A stretch of DNA of 25,841 nucleotides from Actinomycetes bacterium (GTDB lineage: Bacteria; Actinomycetota; Actinomycetes; Propionibacteriales; Nocardioidaceae): assembly GCA_023396115.1 (NCBI GenBank), contig JAEWXC010000072.1, positions 1 to 25,841 of the forward strand, in the 5' to 3' direction. Within the stretch, counting starts at the first letter, position 1; each line of letters begins with the position of its first letter. The position numbers and the translations under genes were made by a program. Below the pieces are notes generated by a model. That model saw only the letters and a list, made by a program, of their open reading frames with translations, ran no database searches and was not told the origin of the DNA. Positions 1-8,023 of this stretch are shown one piece after another.

Positions 1-50
1 CTACGTCGGCAACGGCCGACCTCCCGGCACCCGACCGAAAACTCCGGAAG

Positions 51-127
51 TGTCACCAAAGTCCTGACACACCAACTGTCACCGATGCCCAGATGCAGAA
101 CTGTCACCCATGTCCTGATACATCACA
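51..127. repeat. Three degenerate tandem repeats starting TGTCACC
   Basis: TGTCACC occurs at 51, 77 and 102, a period of 25-26 bp. Units 1 and 3 also share TCCTGA followed by TAC/CAC and CA; unit 2 is more diverged. No gene is seen in 1-132. From memory, similar strings lie beside insertion sequences in actinobacteria, so this may be the edge of a mobile-element relic, but no transposase or terminal inverted repeat is visible here. Confidence 0.5.
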
Positions 128-132
128 GCAGG

Positions 133-486
133 TCAGGAAGGGTTTGTGGTGTTGCTGAGGGAGTGGTGGATCTCCACCTGACGGGCCAAGAACCCGGGCT
201 CGTCCAGCTTCTTGCGGCGCAACCAGGTGATCACCTCGGTGTTGCACTTGCTGGCGTTGCAGGAGCGACAGGCCGGCACCACGTTGGCCAGGGTGTAGCG
301 GCCGCCACGGGAGATCGGCAGCATCGTGTCCTTCTGCAGCGCCGAGCTCGCGTCACCGCAGTAGGCACAGCCGCCCCAGGCCTCCATCAGGGCGAACCAC
401 TGGTCGTCGGTGAGATCGTGGGAGACGTTCGCCATCCGGGTCCGGCGCCGCTTGGCGTACGTGGCAGCGCGGCGGCGGGGAGGCAT
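133..486 (-). CDS. Small HNH-family endonuclease-like protein
   Basis: A 117-residue basic protein with an HNH/zinc-type fold. It has a CxxC pair at C40-C43 (CAYC), the stretch LPISRGG at 56-62, then NVVPACRSCN at 68-77 with the second Cys pair C73/C76. The N-terminal 20 residues are Arg-rich and could bind DNA. In the usual HNH motif an Asp-His pair precedes the Pro; here it is D53-T54, so the expected catalytic His is missing. Activity is therefore uncertain and it may be a binding-only or variant family. The ATG at 486 was chosen because a -10-like TACCCT sits 6 nt upstream; the longer frame to 588 would translate the interspersed repeats. The gene stands alone between repeat tracts. Family call fairly sure, function not. 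Confidence 0.75.
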   Translation of the reverse strand: MPPRRRAATYAKRRRTRMANVSHDLTDDQWFALMEAWGGCAYCGDASSALQKDTMLPISRGGRYTLANVVPACRSCNASKCNTEVITWLRRKKLDEPGFLARQVEIHHSLSNTTNPS

Positions 487-492
487 GGAAGC

Positions 493-498
493 AGGGTA
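493..498 (-). promoter_or_regulatory. Leaderless-type -10 box of the HNH gene
   Basis: On the minus strand TACCCT is followed by 6 nt and then the ATG at 486. This fits a TANNNT -10 element placing transcription start at or next to the start codon. No clear -35 was seen. Confidence 0.45.
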
Positions 499-510
499 GC
501 GAGGCCGGGT

Positions 511-590
511 CTCGGCAAGCTCGACCACCGAGGCCGGGCTCGGCAGGTTCGACCACCGGGGGGCGGGGGTCTCGGCGGGCTCGACCACCG
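511..590. repeat. Three copies of a 20-bp interspersed repeat
   Basis: Copies at 511-530, 539-558 and 571-590 share CTCGGCnnGnTCGACCACCG, and a partial TGACCACCG follows at 601. The copies differ only at three or so inner positions and are spaced 28 and 32 bp apart. The motif resembles a repeat (of the kind TCTCGACAAGCTCGACCACC) that I recall as common between genes in Nocardioides-like genomes. It lies upstream of the HNH gene and downstream of the carboxylase terminator. Confidence 0.65.
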
Positions 591-620
591 GGGGCAGGGG
601 TGACCACCGCGGAAATGCCC

Positions 621-655
621 GACGGGCCCCACCGCACGGAGCGGTGGGGCCCGTC
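621..655 (-). terminator. Strong hairpin terminator after accA
   Basis: A perfect 15-bp inverted repeat (GACGGGCCCCACCGC and its complement) surrounds a 5-nt loop, ACGGA. It lies 14 bp beyond the accA stop codon. There is no long U tract, as is common in high-GC actinobacteria. It can also act on the other strand. Confidence 0.8.
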
Positions 656-669
656 GAAGCGGGTCCGGG

Positions 670-2457
670 TCAGTCCTTGATCTCGCAGATGACCTCGCCG
701 TTGCCGACGGTGGCGCCGACCTCGGCGCTCAGGCCGGTGATGGTGCCGGCCTTGTGGGCCTTCAGCGGCTGCTCCATCTTCATCGCCTCCAGGACCACCA
801 CGACATCGCCCTCGGCGACGGTGGCGCCCTCCTCGACGGCGATCTTCACGATGGTGCCCTGCATCGGCGAGGCGACCGAGTCGCCCGACACGGCAGCGCC
901 GGCCTTCTTGCCGCCGGCACGCTTCGGCTTCTTCGCGCCACCGGCAGCACCGCCGCCGATCGAGGCGAGCCCGGCGGGCAGGACGACCTCGAGACGGCGG
1001 CCGCCGACCTCGACGGTCACCTTCTGGCGCTCGCCAGCCTCCTCGGCCTCGCCGGCCTCGCCGGAGAACGGCGGGATCTTGTTGACGAAGTCGGTCTCGA
1101 TCCAGGTGGTGTAGACGTCGAAGGAGCCCTCACCGCTGGGGTTGGACGAGGCGACGTAGGCGGGGTCGTGCAGGACGACCTCGTCGAAGGTCAGCGCGGT
1201 CGGCATGCCGCCGATGCGGAACTCCGACAGGGCGCGGCGCGAGCGCTCGATCGCCTGGGTGCGGTCCTTGCCGGTGACGATCAGCTTGGCGACCAGCGAG
1301 TCGAACGCGCCCGGGATGGTCTCGCCCTTCTCGTAGCCGGAGTCCAGGCGGATGCCGGGACCCGACGGCGGGGCCCACTCGGTCAGGGTGCCGGGGGCGG
1401 GCATGAAGTTGTTGCCCGGGTCCTCGGCGTTGACACGGAACTCGATCGAGTGGCCCTTGACCTCGGGGTCGCCGTAGCCGAGCTCCTCGCCCGCGGCGAT
1501 GCGGAACATCTCGCGGACCAGGTCGATCCCGGTGACCTCCTCGGAGACACAGTGCTCGACCTGCAGGCGGGTGTTCACCTCGAGGAACGAGATGGTGCCG
1601 TCGGCGGCGACCAGGAACTCGCAGGTGCCCGCGCCGACGTAGCCGGCCTCGCGCATGATCGCCTTCGAGGACTCGTAGAGGCGCTCGTTCTGCTCGTCGG
1701 TCAGGAACGGCGCGGGCGCCTCCTCGACCAGCTTCTGGTGGCGGCGCTGCAGCGAGCAGTCGCGGGTGGAGACCACCACGACGTTGCCGTGCTGGTCGGC
1801 CAGGCACTGGGTCTCGACGTGACGCGGCTTGTCGAGGAACTTCTCCACCAGGCACTCGCCGCGACCGAAGGCCGAGATGGCCTCACGGGTGGCGGACTCG
1901 AAGAGCTCGGGGATCTCCTCCAGGGTCCGGGCGACCTTGAGGCCGCGACCGCCACCGCCGTAGACGGCCTTGATCGCGATCGGGAGGCCGTACTCCTGGG
2001 CCAGCGCGACGACCTCGTCGGCGGTCTCGACCGGGTCCTTGGTGCCCGGGGCCAGCGGCGCGTTGGCGCGCTCGGCGATGTGCTTGGCCTTGGCCTTGTC
2101 ACCGAGGGCGTCGATCGCCTCGGGCGACGGGCCGATCCAGATCAGGCCGGCGTCGAGCACGGCCTGCGCGAACAGGGCGTTCTCGGCCAGGAAGCCGTAG
2201 CCGGGGTGCACCGAGTCAGCGCCGGACTCCTTGGCCACGGCGATGATCTTGTCGATGTCCAGGTAGGAGTCCGCCGGGGTGGCACCACCCAGCGAGTAGG
2301 CCTCGTCGGCCTGGCGGACGAACAGGGCGTCGCGGTCGGGGTCGGCGTAGACCGCCACGCTCCCGATCCCGGCGTCCTTGCAGGCCCGGATGACGCGGAC
2401 TGCGATCTCGCCACGGTTGGCGATGAGGACCTTCTGCAAGGGCTTGATCTCGGGCAC
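670..2457 (-). CDS. accA: Acyl-CoA carboxylase alpha subunit (biotin carboxylase + BCCP)
   Basis: A 595-residue alpha chain that carboxylates its own biotin using ATP and bicarbonate, then delivers the carboxyl group to a beta subunit acting on acetyl- or propionyl-CoA. Biotin carboxylase fills about 1-450: IANRGEIAVRVIRA at 12-25, HPGYGFLAEN at 84-93, ATP-grasp Lys163 and GGGGRGLK at 167-174, and EVNTRLQVEH at 293-302 with catalytic Glu293, Asn295 and Arg297. A Gly/Ala/Lys-rich linker (about 500-525) leads to the biotinyl domain with EAMKMEQ, Lys560 being the biotin site. The length matches AccA3 of mycobacteria (about 600). GTG at 2457 is chosen because GAGGAG lies just upstream and homology begins there; the frame runs on upstream without support. 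The partner beta and epsilon subunits and the biotin ligase are in this window at 14696-17468. Transcribed alone and followed by a strong terminator. Confidence 0.96.
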   Translation of the reverse strand: MPEIKPLQKVLIANRGEIAVRVIRACKDAGIGSVAVYADPDRDALFVRQADEAYSLGGATPADSYLDIDKIIAVAKESGADSVHPGYGFLAENALFAQAVLDAGLIWIGPSPEAIDALGDKAKAKHIAERANAPLAPGTKDPVETADEVVALAQEYGLPIAIKAVYGGGGRGLKVARTLEEIPELFESATREAISAFGRGECLVEKFLDKPRHVETQCLADQHGNVVVVSTRDCSLQRRHQKLVEEAPAPFLTDEQNERLYESSKAIMREAGYVGAGTCEFLVAADGTISFLEVNTRLQVEHCVSEEVTGIDLVREMFRIAAGEELGYGDPEVKGHSIEFRVNAEDPGNNFMPAPGTLTEWAPPSGPGIRLDSGYEKGETIPGAFDSLVAKLIVTGKDRTQAIERSRRALSEFRIGGMPTALTFDEVVLHDPAYVASSNPSGEGSFDVYTTWIETDFVNKIPPFSGEAGEAEEAGERQKVTVEVGGRRLEVVLPAGLASIGGGAAGGAKKPKRAGGKKAGAAVSGDSVASPMQGTIVKIAVEEGATVAEGDVVVVLEAMKMEQPLKAHKAGTITGLSAEVGATVGNGEVICEIKD

Positions 2458-2483
2458 GACTCTCCTCGTCCATCTGTTGGTCG

Positions 2484-2519
2484 GGTGGGGCCTGAGAGGC
2501 CCACCACCGAGCGATTCTA
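2484..2519 (-). promoter_or_regulatory. Promoter -10 and leader hairpin of accA
   Basis: TAGAAT (minus strand, 2519-2514) fits a -10 element, giving a leader of roughly 50 nt. Inside the leader, GGTGGGGCC (2484-2492) and GGCCCACC (2498-2505) can pair around a 5-nt loop with one bulge. The hairpin could instead act as the terminator of the gene ending at 2577. Function not determined. Confidence 0.4.
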
Positions 2520-2576
2520 GGGCTTCCGAGCCGCTCCGGCCGACCTGGGTTCGTGTGGTGGGCAGGCGCGGTCGGG

Positions 2577-5342
2577 CTACTTGGCGGTAGGTCTGCGCAC
2601 TGCGACGGCAGCAGCGACCTCGGGCGCCTCCTGCGGTGTGAGCGGGATCTCTCCCGCCGCCCGCCCGGTGCAGAGGATCCGCACCCGCCCGGCGGCCCAG
2701 CGCTGCCAGGGACGGGTCACCCGGGCCCACGCGATGCCGACCAGCAGCGAGGCCGCGAGCCCCAGCCACGGCAGCCCTGCGTCCTCCAGTGGCGGGTAGA
2801 CCTGCCAGTGCGTCACGTAGACCGCCAGTGACGCACCGGCCAGGAGTGCGGCCACCCGGGCCAGCCAGCCCGGCAGCAGCACCTGGGGCACGAGGAGCAG
2901 CACCCCGAGTCCGACCAGGACCACGCCCTCACGCCACGGGTCGCCGAAGAAGCCCGGCACCAACGCCGCGGTCGCGGCGAGCACGACCAGGCGTTGTCGC
3001 AGCGACGCGGCCCGGGCGCCGGCCCAGCCGAGCAGGAAGAAGAAGGCGGTGCCGCCGATCGTGTAGCGCGTGTGGGGTCCCGCCTCCAGGCCGACCCAGG
3101 TGAACCGGACAACTGCCGTGACGGCGACCAGGCCCATGGCCATGACGAAGGGGTGACGCAGTTCCCAGCGGTGCAGGATCGGCACCGCGACCAGCGCGGC
3201 GGTCGCCAGGGTCAGTCCGAGCAACACCTCCAGGAACCAGAACTGCCAATGGTCGTCCCACCGGTCCGACCCCAGTACCGAGTTGAGCATCGCGACCGTC
3301 GACCAGTCGTAGCGGCCGGACAGGAGCGCCACGCCCGCGGCGAACGGGACTGCCACCACCAGGAGTTGGGCCGCACCGCTGGCCAGGGCCCGCAGCCGTT
3401 CGCCCCGCAGCGGGGAGGAGAGCTGGAACCGGGCGGTGTTGTACCCGGCCAGCGCGAGCAGCAGGTGTGCCCCGCCCGTCCAGTCGACCAGGTCGACGTG
3501 GCTGGCCACGATGATCAGGATCGCCAACGCGCGGAGCGCGACCACCGGGTCTGTCGGGCGGAGGGTGGGCCGACGTCGCCACCACCCCCGGGCGGAGTCG
3601 GCGCCCGGCCCGGTCTCGGGGCCATCCGTTGCCGTGACGAGGTCGGCCAGCGGCCGCTGGTGCCACCCGGGCCGGATCCTCACGCCGGGCAGCGACTCCA
3701 ACCGGGTGACGACCTCGACGTAGCTGAGCGAGTCCCCGCCCAGTCCGACGAAGCTGTCCTGCCCCCGCACGTCCGGTCGCCCCAGGACTCGGGCGACCAC
3801 AGCACGGACCTCATCGACCGGCTCCCTGTCGCTGCCGTGCTCGTCCGGTCCGTCGACGGTGCTGGAGTGCAGTATGGGGCCCTCCGGGTCGGCGGGGACT
3901 GAGGACTCCGCGGGGTCGTCCAGCAGGAGCGGGGCCAGCGCGAGCGCGTCGACCTTGCCACTGGGGGTCCGGGGCAGGTCCGGGAGCACCGTGCTCCGCA
4001 CGGCGGACTCCGGCAGTCCGCACCACCGGGCCGCCTCGGTCCGGGCCTCCGCGGCCCGACGTCCGTGCGGCAGCGCCAGGTGGAGCCGGGTCGGGCCGGC
4101 CACCACCGTGGCCCGGTGGCCCAGCGTGGCCAGGTGCCGTTCGACCCGGTCCAGGTCGACCCGGAGCCCGAAGACCTTGGCGTGCCGGTCGGTGCGACCG
4201 AGCACCTCGACCAGACCGTCCTGTTCCCGGGCCAGGTCGCCGGTGCGCAGTTCGTGCACCTCGCGGCCGCGGGCCAGGTCGGCGGGGCCGTGGGCGTAGC
4301 CGAACATCACGTTCGGGCCCCGGTAGACCAGCTCGCCGGTCCCCTCCGGTGCTCCGGGCACCGGCTCGATCCGCAGCTCACCGCCCGGGATCGCCCGGCC
4401 GATGCTGTGCGGGTGGCTGGCGGCCAGGTGCGGCGGCAGCCAGGCCATCCGTGCAGTTGCCTCGGTCTGGCCGTACATCACCACCAGGTCCCAGCCGCGA
4501 CGTCGGCCCAGCTCGGCGAATCGGGTCACGGCCGCCGGCTCCAGCCGTCCGCCGGCCTGGGTGATCCGGCGCAGGTGCGGCAGGTCGCGCCCCTCGAAGC
4601 CGGAGGCCTCCAGCAGGTCGAAGGTGTGCGGGACCCCGGCCAAGGAGGTCACACCGGCCTCCTGGGCCAGCGACCAGAAGCAGTCGTCGACGACCGAGGT
4701 GTCGGTCAGGGCAACGGCGCCACCGACGAGCAGGTGGCTGTGGAGCACCGAGAGTCCGTAGCAGTAGTGCAGCGGCAGTGAGGTGAGGGCGACGTCGTCG
4801 GCGGTCAGACCCAGGTAGTCCGCGATCGCCCGGGCGTTGCTCTGCACGCCCTCGGCGCCGAGTCGGACCAGTTTCGGCGAACCCGTGGAGCCCGAGGTGC
4901 TGAGCAGCAGGGACAGGTCCGGGTGGAGGGCGTGTGCGGAGTCGGGGCGGTGCGCCGTCCAGGTGTCCCCGGTGGCCACGATGTCCGGGGAGTAGGTGGC
5001 GAGCAGTTCGGTGTGGTCGCGCCCGGTCGGCACGACCAGGGCGACGTGGGAGTACTCGAGTGCGGCCAGGTAGCTGACCACCTGTTCGACGGTGTTCGCC
5101 CCCTCGACCAGGACCAGGCGCCGGGACGGACCCCAGGCTGCGGCGCGCTCGGCGACCCTGGCGGCCAGCTCCCCGTGGCTCATCGCGCTCCGGTCCGGGC
5201 CGATCAGCGCGAGCCGGTCCGGGTCCACAGCCCCCAGCACGAGCCCGCGCGGCAACGGGGCGTCCTGCACCAGGACCGCCGGCGCTGCCGTGGCAGGGTC
5301 GCTCCCCGGCGTGGTGCCGGGGCGGAGGGGGCTCAGAGTCAC
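2577..5342 (-). CDS. Adenylating ligase-carrier-membrane acyltransferase fusion
   Basis: A 921-residue three-part protein. Residues 40-475 are an ANL adenylating domain: STSGSTGSPK at 148-157, YGQTEA at 290-295, RTGDLAR at 366-372 and TPSGKVD at 459-465 with Lys463. The core LPLHYCYGL (189-197) looks more like acyl/aryl-acid ligases than amino-acid-specific NRPS domains. Residues 508-570 are a carrier domain with GGDSL and phosphopantetheine Ser538. Residues 598-878 are polytopic (about ten hydrophobic spans) and begin like acyltransferase-3 proteins, with Arg604 and His615 ten residues apart. No condensation, thioesterase or reductase domain is seen. Inference: it activates a carboxylic acid, loads its own carrier and passes the acyl group to a membrane acceptor. 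An iron box and a leaderless -10 precede the GTG start, and the iron transporter lies just upstream. Substrate and acceptor unknown. Confidence 0.85.
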   Translation of the reverse strand: MTLSPLRPGTTPGSDPATAAPAVLVQDAPLPRGLVLGAVDPDRLALIGPDRSAMSHGELAARVAERAAAWGPSRRLVLVEGANTVEQVVSYLAALEYSHVALVVPTGRDHTELLATYSPDIVATGDTWTAHRPDSAHALHPDLSLLLSTSGSTGSPKLVRLGAEGVQSNARAIADYLGLTADDVALTSLPLHYCYGLSVLHSHLLVGGAVALTDTSVVDDCFWSLAQEAGVTSLAGVPHTFDLLEASGFEGRDLPHLRRITQAGGRLEPAAVTRFAELGRRRGWDLVVMYGQTEATARMAWLPPHLAASHPHSIGRAIPGGELRIEPVPGAPEGTGELVYRGPNVMFGYAHGPADLARGREVHELRTGDLAREQDGLVEVLGRTDRHAKVFGLRVDLDRVERHLATLGHRATVVAGPTRLHLALPHGRRAAEARTEAARWCGLPESAVRSTVLPDLPRTPSGKVDALALAPLLLDDPAESSVPADPEGPILHSSTVDGPDEHGSDREPVDEVRAVVARVLGRPDVRGQDSFVGLGGDSLSYVEVVTRLESLPGVRIRPGWHQRPLADLVTATDGPETGPGADSARGWWRRRPTLRPTDPVVALRALAILIIVASHVDLVDWTGGAHLLLALAGYNTARFQLSSPLRGERLRALASGAAQLLVVAVPFAAGVALLSGRYDWSTVAMLNSVLGSDRWDDHWQFWFLEVLLGLTLATAALVAVPILHRWELRHPFVMAMGLVAVTAVVRFTWVGLEAGPHTRYTIGGTAFFFLLGWAGARAASLRQRLVVLAATAALVPGFFGDPWREGVVLVGLGVLLLVPQVLLPGWLARVAALLAGASLAVYVTHWQVYPPLEDAGLPWLGLAASLLVGIAWARVTRPWQRWAAGRVRILCTGRAAGEIPLTPQEAPEVAAAVAVRRPTAK

Positions 5343-5348
5343 CGGAAC

Positions 5349-5354
5349 ATGGTA
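5349..5354 (-). promoter_or_regulatory. Leaderless-type -10 of the ligase fusion gene
   Basis: TACCAT on the minus strand is followed by 6 nt and the GTG at 5342. No Shine-Dalgarno is visible, which supports a leaderless transcript. The iron box lies 3 bp further upstream, where it would block RNA polymerase. Confidence 0.55.
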
Positions 5355-5357
5355 GAT

Positions 5358-5376
5358 GAAGGCAAGGCTTGCCTAA
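5358..5376 (-). promoter_or_regulatory. DtxR/IdeR-type iron box
   Basis: Minus-strand TTAGGCAAGCCTTGCCTTC matches 16 of 19 positions of the consensus TWAGGTWAGSCTWACCTWA. The core AGGCAAG-G-CTTGCCT is a perfect palindrome on the plus strand. It sits between the ATPase stop and the ligase fusion start and overlaps the expected -35 region, so iron-loaded repressor should shut the gene off. Confidence 0.75.
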
Positions 5377-5402
5377 GGAATCCAGGCTGGTGTCGGACGC
5401 CG

Positions 5403-6440
5403 TCAGACCGCTGCGGCGAAGGCCAGCACCGCGCCTTCGACACGGACGGTGACCTGATCGCCGCGCGTGGGCGGGGAACTGCCGGTGATCCGGGCCAGCC
5501 CGCTCCAGCCGGTCCCGACCAGACGGACCGCGGCGTCGTGGCCGTAGTAGCTGACCTCCTCGACCCGCGCTCGCACCCCCGCCGCGCCGGTCGACGGCGC
5601 CAGGTGGAGCTGCTCGGGCCGGACCACGACCCGGACCGGCCCCGGAGCCGGGGCCTCGCCGCGCAACCGCAGGTCTCCGAGCGCGCAGCGGACGCCGACC
5701 CCGGTCAGCACCCCCTCGAGCACGGTCGCGCCACCGACGAAGAGCGCCTGCTCGGGATCGGCCGGATGCTGGTAGGTCCGGGTCGGGCTGGCCGCCTGGA
5801 CCAGTCGCCCGGTGCGCAGGGTGACCACCTGGTCGGCCAGGGCCAGTGCCTCGTTCTGGTCGTGGGTGACCAACAGCCCGGTCGCCCCGGCCGCCCGCAG
5901 CGCCCGGGCCACCGCTCTCCCGGTGCTCTCACGCAGCGCTGCGTCGAGAGCCGAGAACGGCTCGTCCAGCAGCACCAGGTGGGGGGAGGGCGCCAGTGCC
6001 CGCGCCAGGGCGACCCGCTGCTGCTGCCCGCCGGAGAGCTCGTGCGGCTGGCGGGTGGCCATCGAGGCGGGGAGTTCGACCAGGTCGAGCAGCTCGGTCA
6101 CCCGGGCGCCGCGCCGCTGGGCGCGGGGCAGGCCGAACCCGATGTTGCGGGCGACGTCCAGGTGCGGGAAGAGCGCCCCCTCCTGGGGCAGGTAGCCGAT
6201 CCGGCGGGCCTGCGCGGGGACCCAGGTGCCGGGACCCGCCACGGTGGTCCCGGCCAGCTCGACTGTTCCGGCGTCGGGGGCCTCGAAGCCGGCCACGAGT
6301 CGCAACAGCGTCGTCTTGCCGCACCCCGAGGGGCCGAGCACCGAGGCCAGGGTCCCGGTCGGGACCGCGAGGTCGACCTGGTCGAGGGCGGTCACTGCAC
6401 CGAAGTGCTTGGTCAGGCCACGGACCTGCAGGGCGTTCAC
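5403..6440 (-). CDS. fbpC: Fe(III) ABC transporter ATP-binding protein
   Basis: A 345-residue cytoplasmic ATPase that powers ferric iron import. Seen: Walker A GPSGCGKT at 36-43, Q-loop Gln86, signature LSGGQQQR at 135-142, Walker B LVLLDE at 155-160 and the switch His193 (VTHD). The C-terminal 110 residues form a TOBE-like domain (VRPEQL at 273-278), as in FbpC/PotA-type importers. The GTG start at 6440 overlaps the permease stop by 4 nt (GTGA), so translation is probably coupled. Third gene of the lipoprotein-permease-ATPase set, the usual order for FbpABC systems. The substrate is inferred from the binding protein and the iron box. A spermidine or molybdate importer is less likely for the same reason. 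Confidence 0.9.
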   Translation of the reverse strand: MNALQVRGLTKHFGAVTALDQVDLAVPTGTLASVLGPSGCGKTTLLRLVAGFEAPDAGTVELAGTTVAGPGTWVPAQARRIGYLPQEGALFPHLDVARNIGFGLPRAQRRGARVTELLDLVELPASMATRQPHELSGGQQQRVALARALAPSPHLVLLDEPFSALDAALRESTGRAVARALRAAGATGLLVTHDQNEALALADQVVTLRTGRLVQAASPTRTYQHPADPEQALFVGGATVLEGVLTGVGVRCALGDLRLRGEAPAPGPVRVVVRPEQLHLAPSTGAAGVRARVEEVSYYGHDAAVRLVGTGWSGLARITGSSPPTRGDQVTVRVEGAVLAFAAAV

Positions 6441-8023
6441 GAGGGCAGTTTCTCCTGTCGGACCAGCAGCAGCGTCGCGGGGACCGAGACCAGGACCAGG
6501 AGCATCGCGTACGGGGCGGCGGCGCCGTAGCGCAGGTCCGAGGAGGCCGACCAGAACTCGGTGGCCAGGGTCGAGGTGCCGATAGGTGCCAGCATCAAGG
6601 TGGCGGTCAGCTCGGTGCTGATCGCCAGGAACACCAGGGCGGTGCCGGCGCCGACCGAGGGGGCAGCCATCGGTACGACGACCCGGCAGAACCGGCCCCA
6701 GCGGCCCACCCCCAGACTCTCGGCGACCTCCTCCAGCACCGGGGGAGCCTGCTCCAGTCCGGCCCGCAGGCTCACCACGGCTCTGGGCAGGAAGAGGACG
6801 GCGTAGGCGGCGACCAGCAGCAGCGCCGTCTGGTACAGCCCCGGGGCCACCGTCAGCGAGACGGTGACCAGGGCCAGCGCGACCACGATCCCGGGCAGCG
6901 CGTTGCCCAGGTAGGTGCTCCGCTCCACCAGTGTCGACCAGGGTCCGCGGTGCCGCACCGCGAGCCACGCCACCGGGAGGGCCAGCACGGTGGTGGCGGA
7001 GGCGCCGAGTGCGGCCAGCAGCAGGGTGGTCGCCGTGGCCCGGACGATCTCGGCGACGGGCAGCTCGGCCGAAGAACCGACCGCGAACCAGTGGGCCAGG
7101 GCGTACAGCGGCACCCCGACCGCCAGCGCCACCAGCCCGGCCGTTGCCGCGGTGGTCGGCCAGCGCCAGGCGCCCAGCCCGGCCCGGGCGGGGGGCCGTC
7201 GCACGCCCTGACCGAGTCGGACCAGCCGGCGGTGTCCCCGCAGTCGCAGCTCACCCAGGAGCAGGACCAGGCAGAGCAGCACCAGGACGCTGGCCATCAT
7301 GGCGGCGGCGGTGCCGTTGAAGGTGGAGCCGTACTGGTCGTAGATGGCGGTGGTGAAGGTCGGGAACCGCAGCAACTGCAGGGCCCCGAACTCGGCCAGC
7401 AGGTGCAGCCCGACCAGGAGCACCCCGCCGAGCAGGCCGGGCAGCAGCTGCGGCGCGACCACCCGGAAGAAGGTACGGGTCCGGCCCACGCCCATCGACC
7501 ATGCCGACTCCTCCAGCCCGGGGTCGAGCCCACGGAGCACTGCGACCACCGGTAGGTAGACCAGCGGGTAGTAGGAGAGCGTGATCACCAGCAGCGCGGC
7601 CCAGAAGCCCGACACCCGGCCCAGCGAGACCCAGGCGTAGGAGTTGACGAAGGCCGGCACCGCCAGCGGTGCGACCAGCAGCGCGTGCCAGACCCGGCGG
7701 AACGGCAGGTCGGTGCGTTCCACCAGAACGGCCAGCGTCACGCCCAGGACGGCCGAGGTGGTCATGCAAGCCACGGTCAGGCCGACGGTGTTGAGCAGCA
7801 GGCTCCCGATCCGCGGCCGGACCAGGAGCTCCCAGGCCTCGGACGGGGAGGTGGTCAGCGTGTGCTGGGCGACGTACCCCAGCGGCACCAGGGCCAGCGC
7901 GGCGACGGCGATCCCGGCCAGCCAGAGCGCCGCCGGTGGCCGGTGTGCCGCGTCGACCCGGGTGCCCGGACGCCCCGCGCGGGACGGTCCGGGCGGGGTG
8001 GGCGGGGGCGCGGTCAGGCTCAG
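6437..8023 (-). CDS. fbpB: Fe(III) ABC transporter permease, two fused halves
   Basis: A polytopic inner-membrane permease of about 528 residues with two BPD_transp_1 halves. Each half has the ATPase-contact EAA loop: EESAWSMGVGRTRTFF at 171-186 and EEVAESLGVGRWGRF at 431-445. Length and duplication fit the FbpB class. The start is odd. Between the end of the binding-protein gene and the first membrane helix there is no in-frame ATG, GTG or TTG. The best candidate is CTG at 8023, which overlaps the preceding TGA by 4 nt (CTGA), mirroring the GTGA coupling at the gene's other end. CTG at 8017 is an alternative. The first GTG (7888) would cut into helix 1. Family call secure; start uncertain. 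Confidence 0.88.
   Translation of the reverse strand: MSLTAPPPTPPGPSRAGRPGTRVDAAHRPPAALWLAGIAVAALALVPLGYVAQHTLTTSPSEAWELLVRPRIGSLLLNTVGLTVACMTTSAVLGVTLAVLVERTDLPFRRVWHALLVAPLAVPAFVNSYAWVSLGRVSGFWAALLVITLSYYPLVYLPVVAVLRGLDPGLEESAWSMGVGRTRTFFRVVAPQLLPGLLGGVLLVGLHLLAEFGALQLLRFPTFTTAIYDQYGSTFNGTAAAMMASVLVLLCLVLLLGELRLRGHRRLVRLGQGVRRPPARAGLGAWRWPTTAATAGLVALAVGVPLYALAHWFAVGSSAELPVAEIVRATATTLLLAALGASATTVLALPVAWLAVRHRGPWSTLVERSTYLGNALPGIVVALALVTVSLTVAPGLYQTALLLVAAYAVLFLPRAVVSLRAGLEQAPPVLEEVAESLGVGRWGRFCRVVVPMAAPSVGAGTALVFLAISTELTATLMLAPIGTSTLATEFWSASSDLRYGAAAPYAMLLVLVSVPATLLLVRQEKLPS

Noticed and set aside
487..588. Longer HNH protein starting at 588
   Set aside because: The extra 34 residues only translate the interspersed repeats, and the -10 box 6 nt before 486 supports the shorter form.
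754..2520. 588-codon open frame on the plus strand opposite accA
   Set aside because: Antisense shadow of a certain carboxylase gene; no recognisable domain and biased Gly/Asp/Leu/Arg content.
2458..2769. N-terminal extension of accA to 2769
   Set aside because: It runs into the ligase fusion gene, has no family similarity, and GTG 2457 has a good ribosome site.
4923..6530. 535-codon plus-strand open frame opposite the ligase fusion and transporter genes
   Set aside because: It crosses two unrelated genes and their iron-box promoter, and shows no motif.
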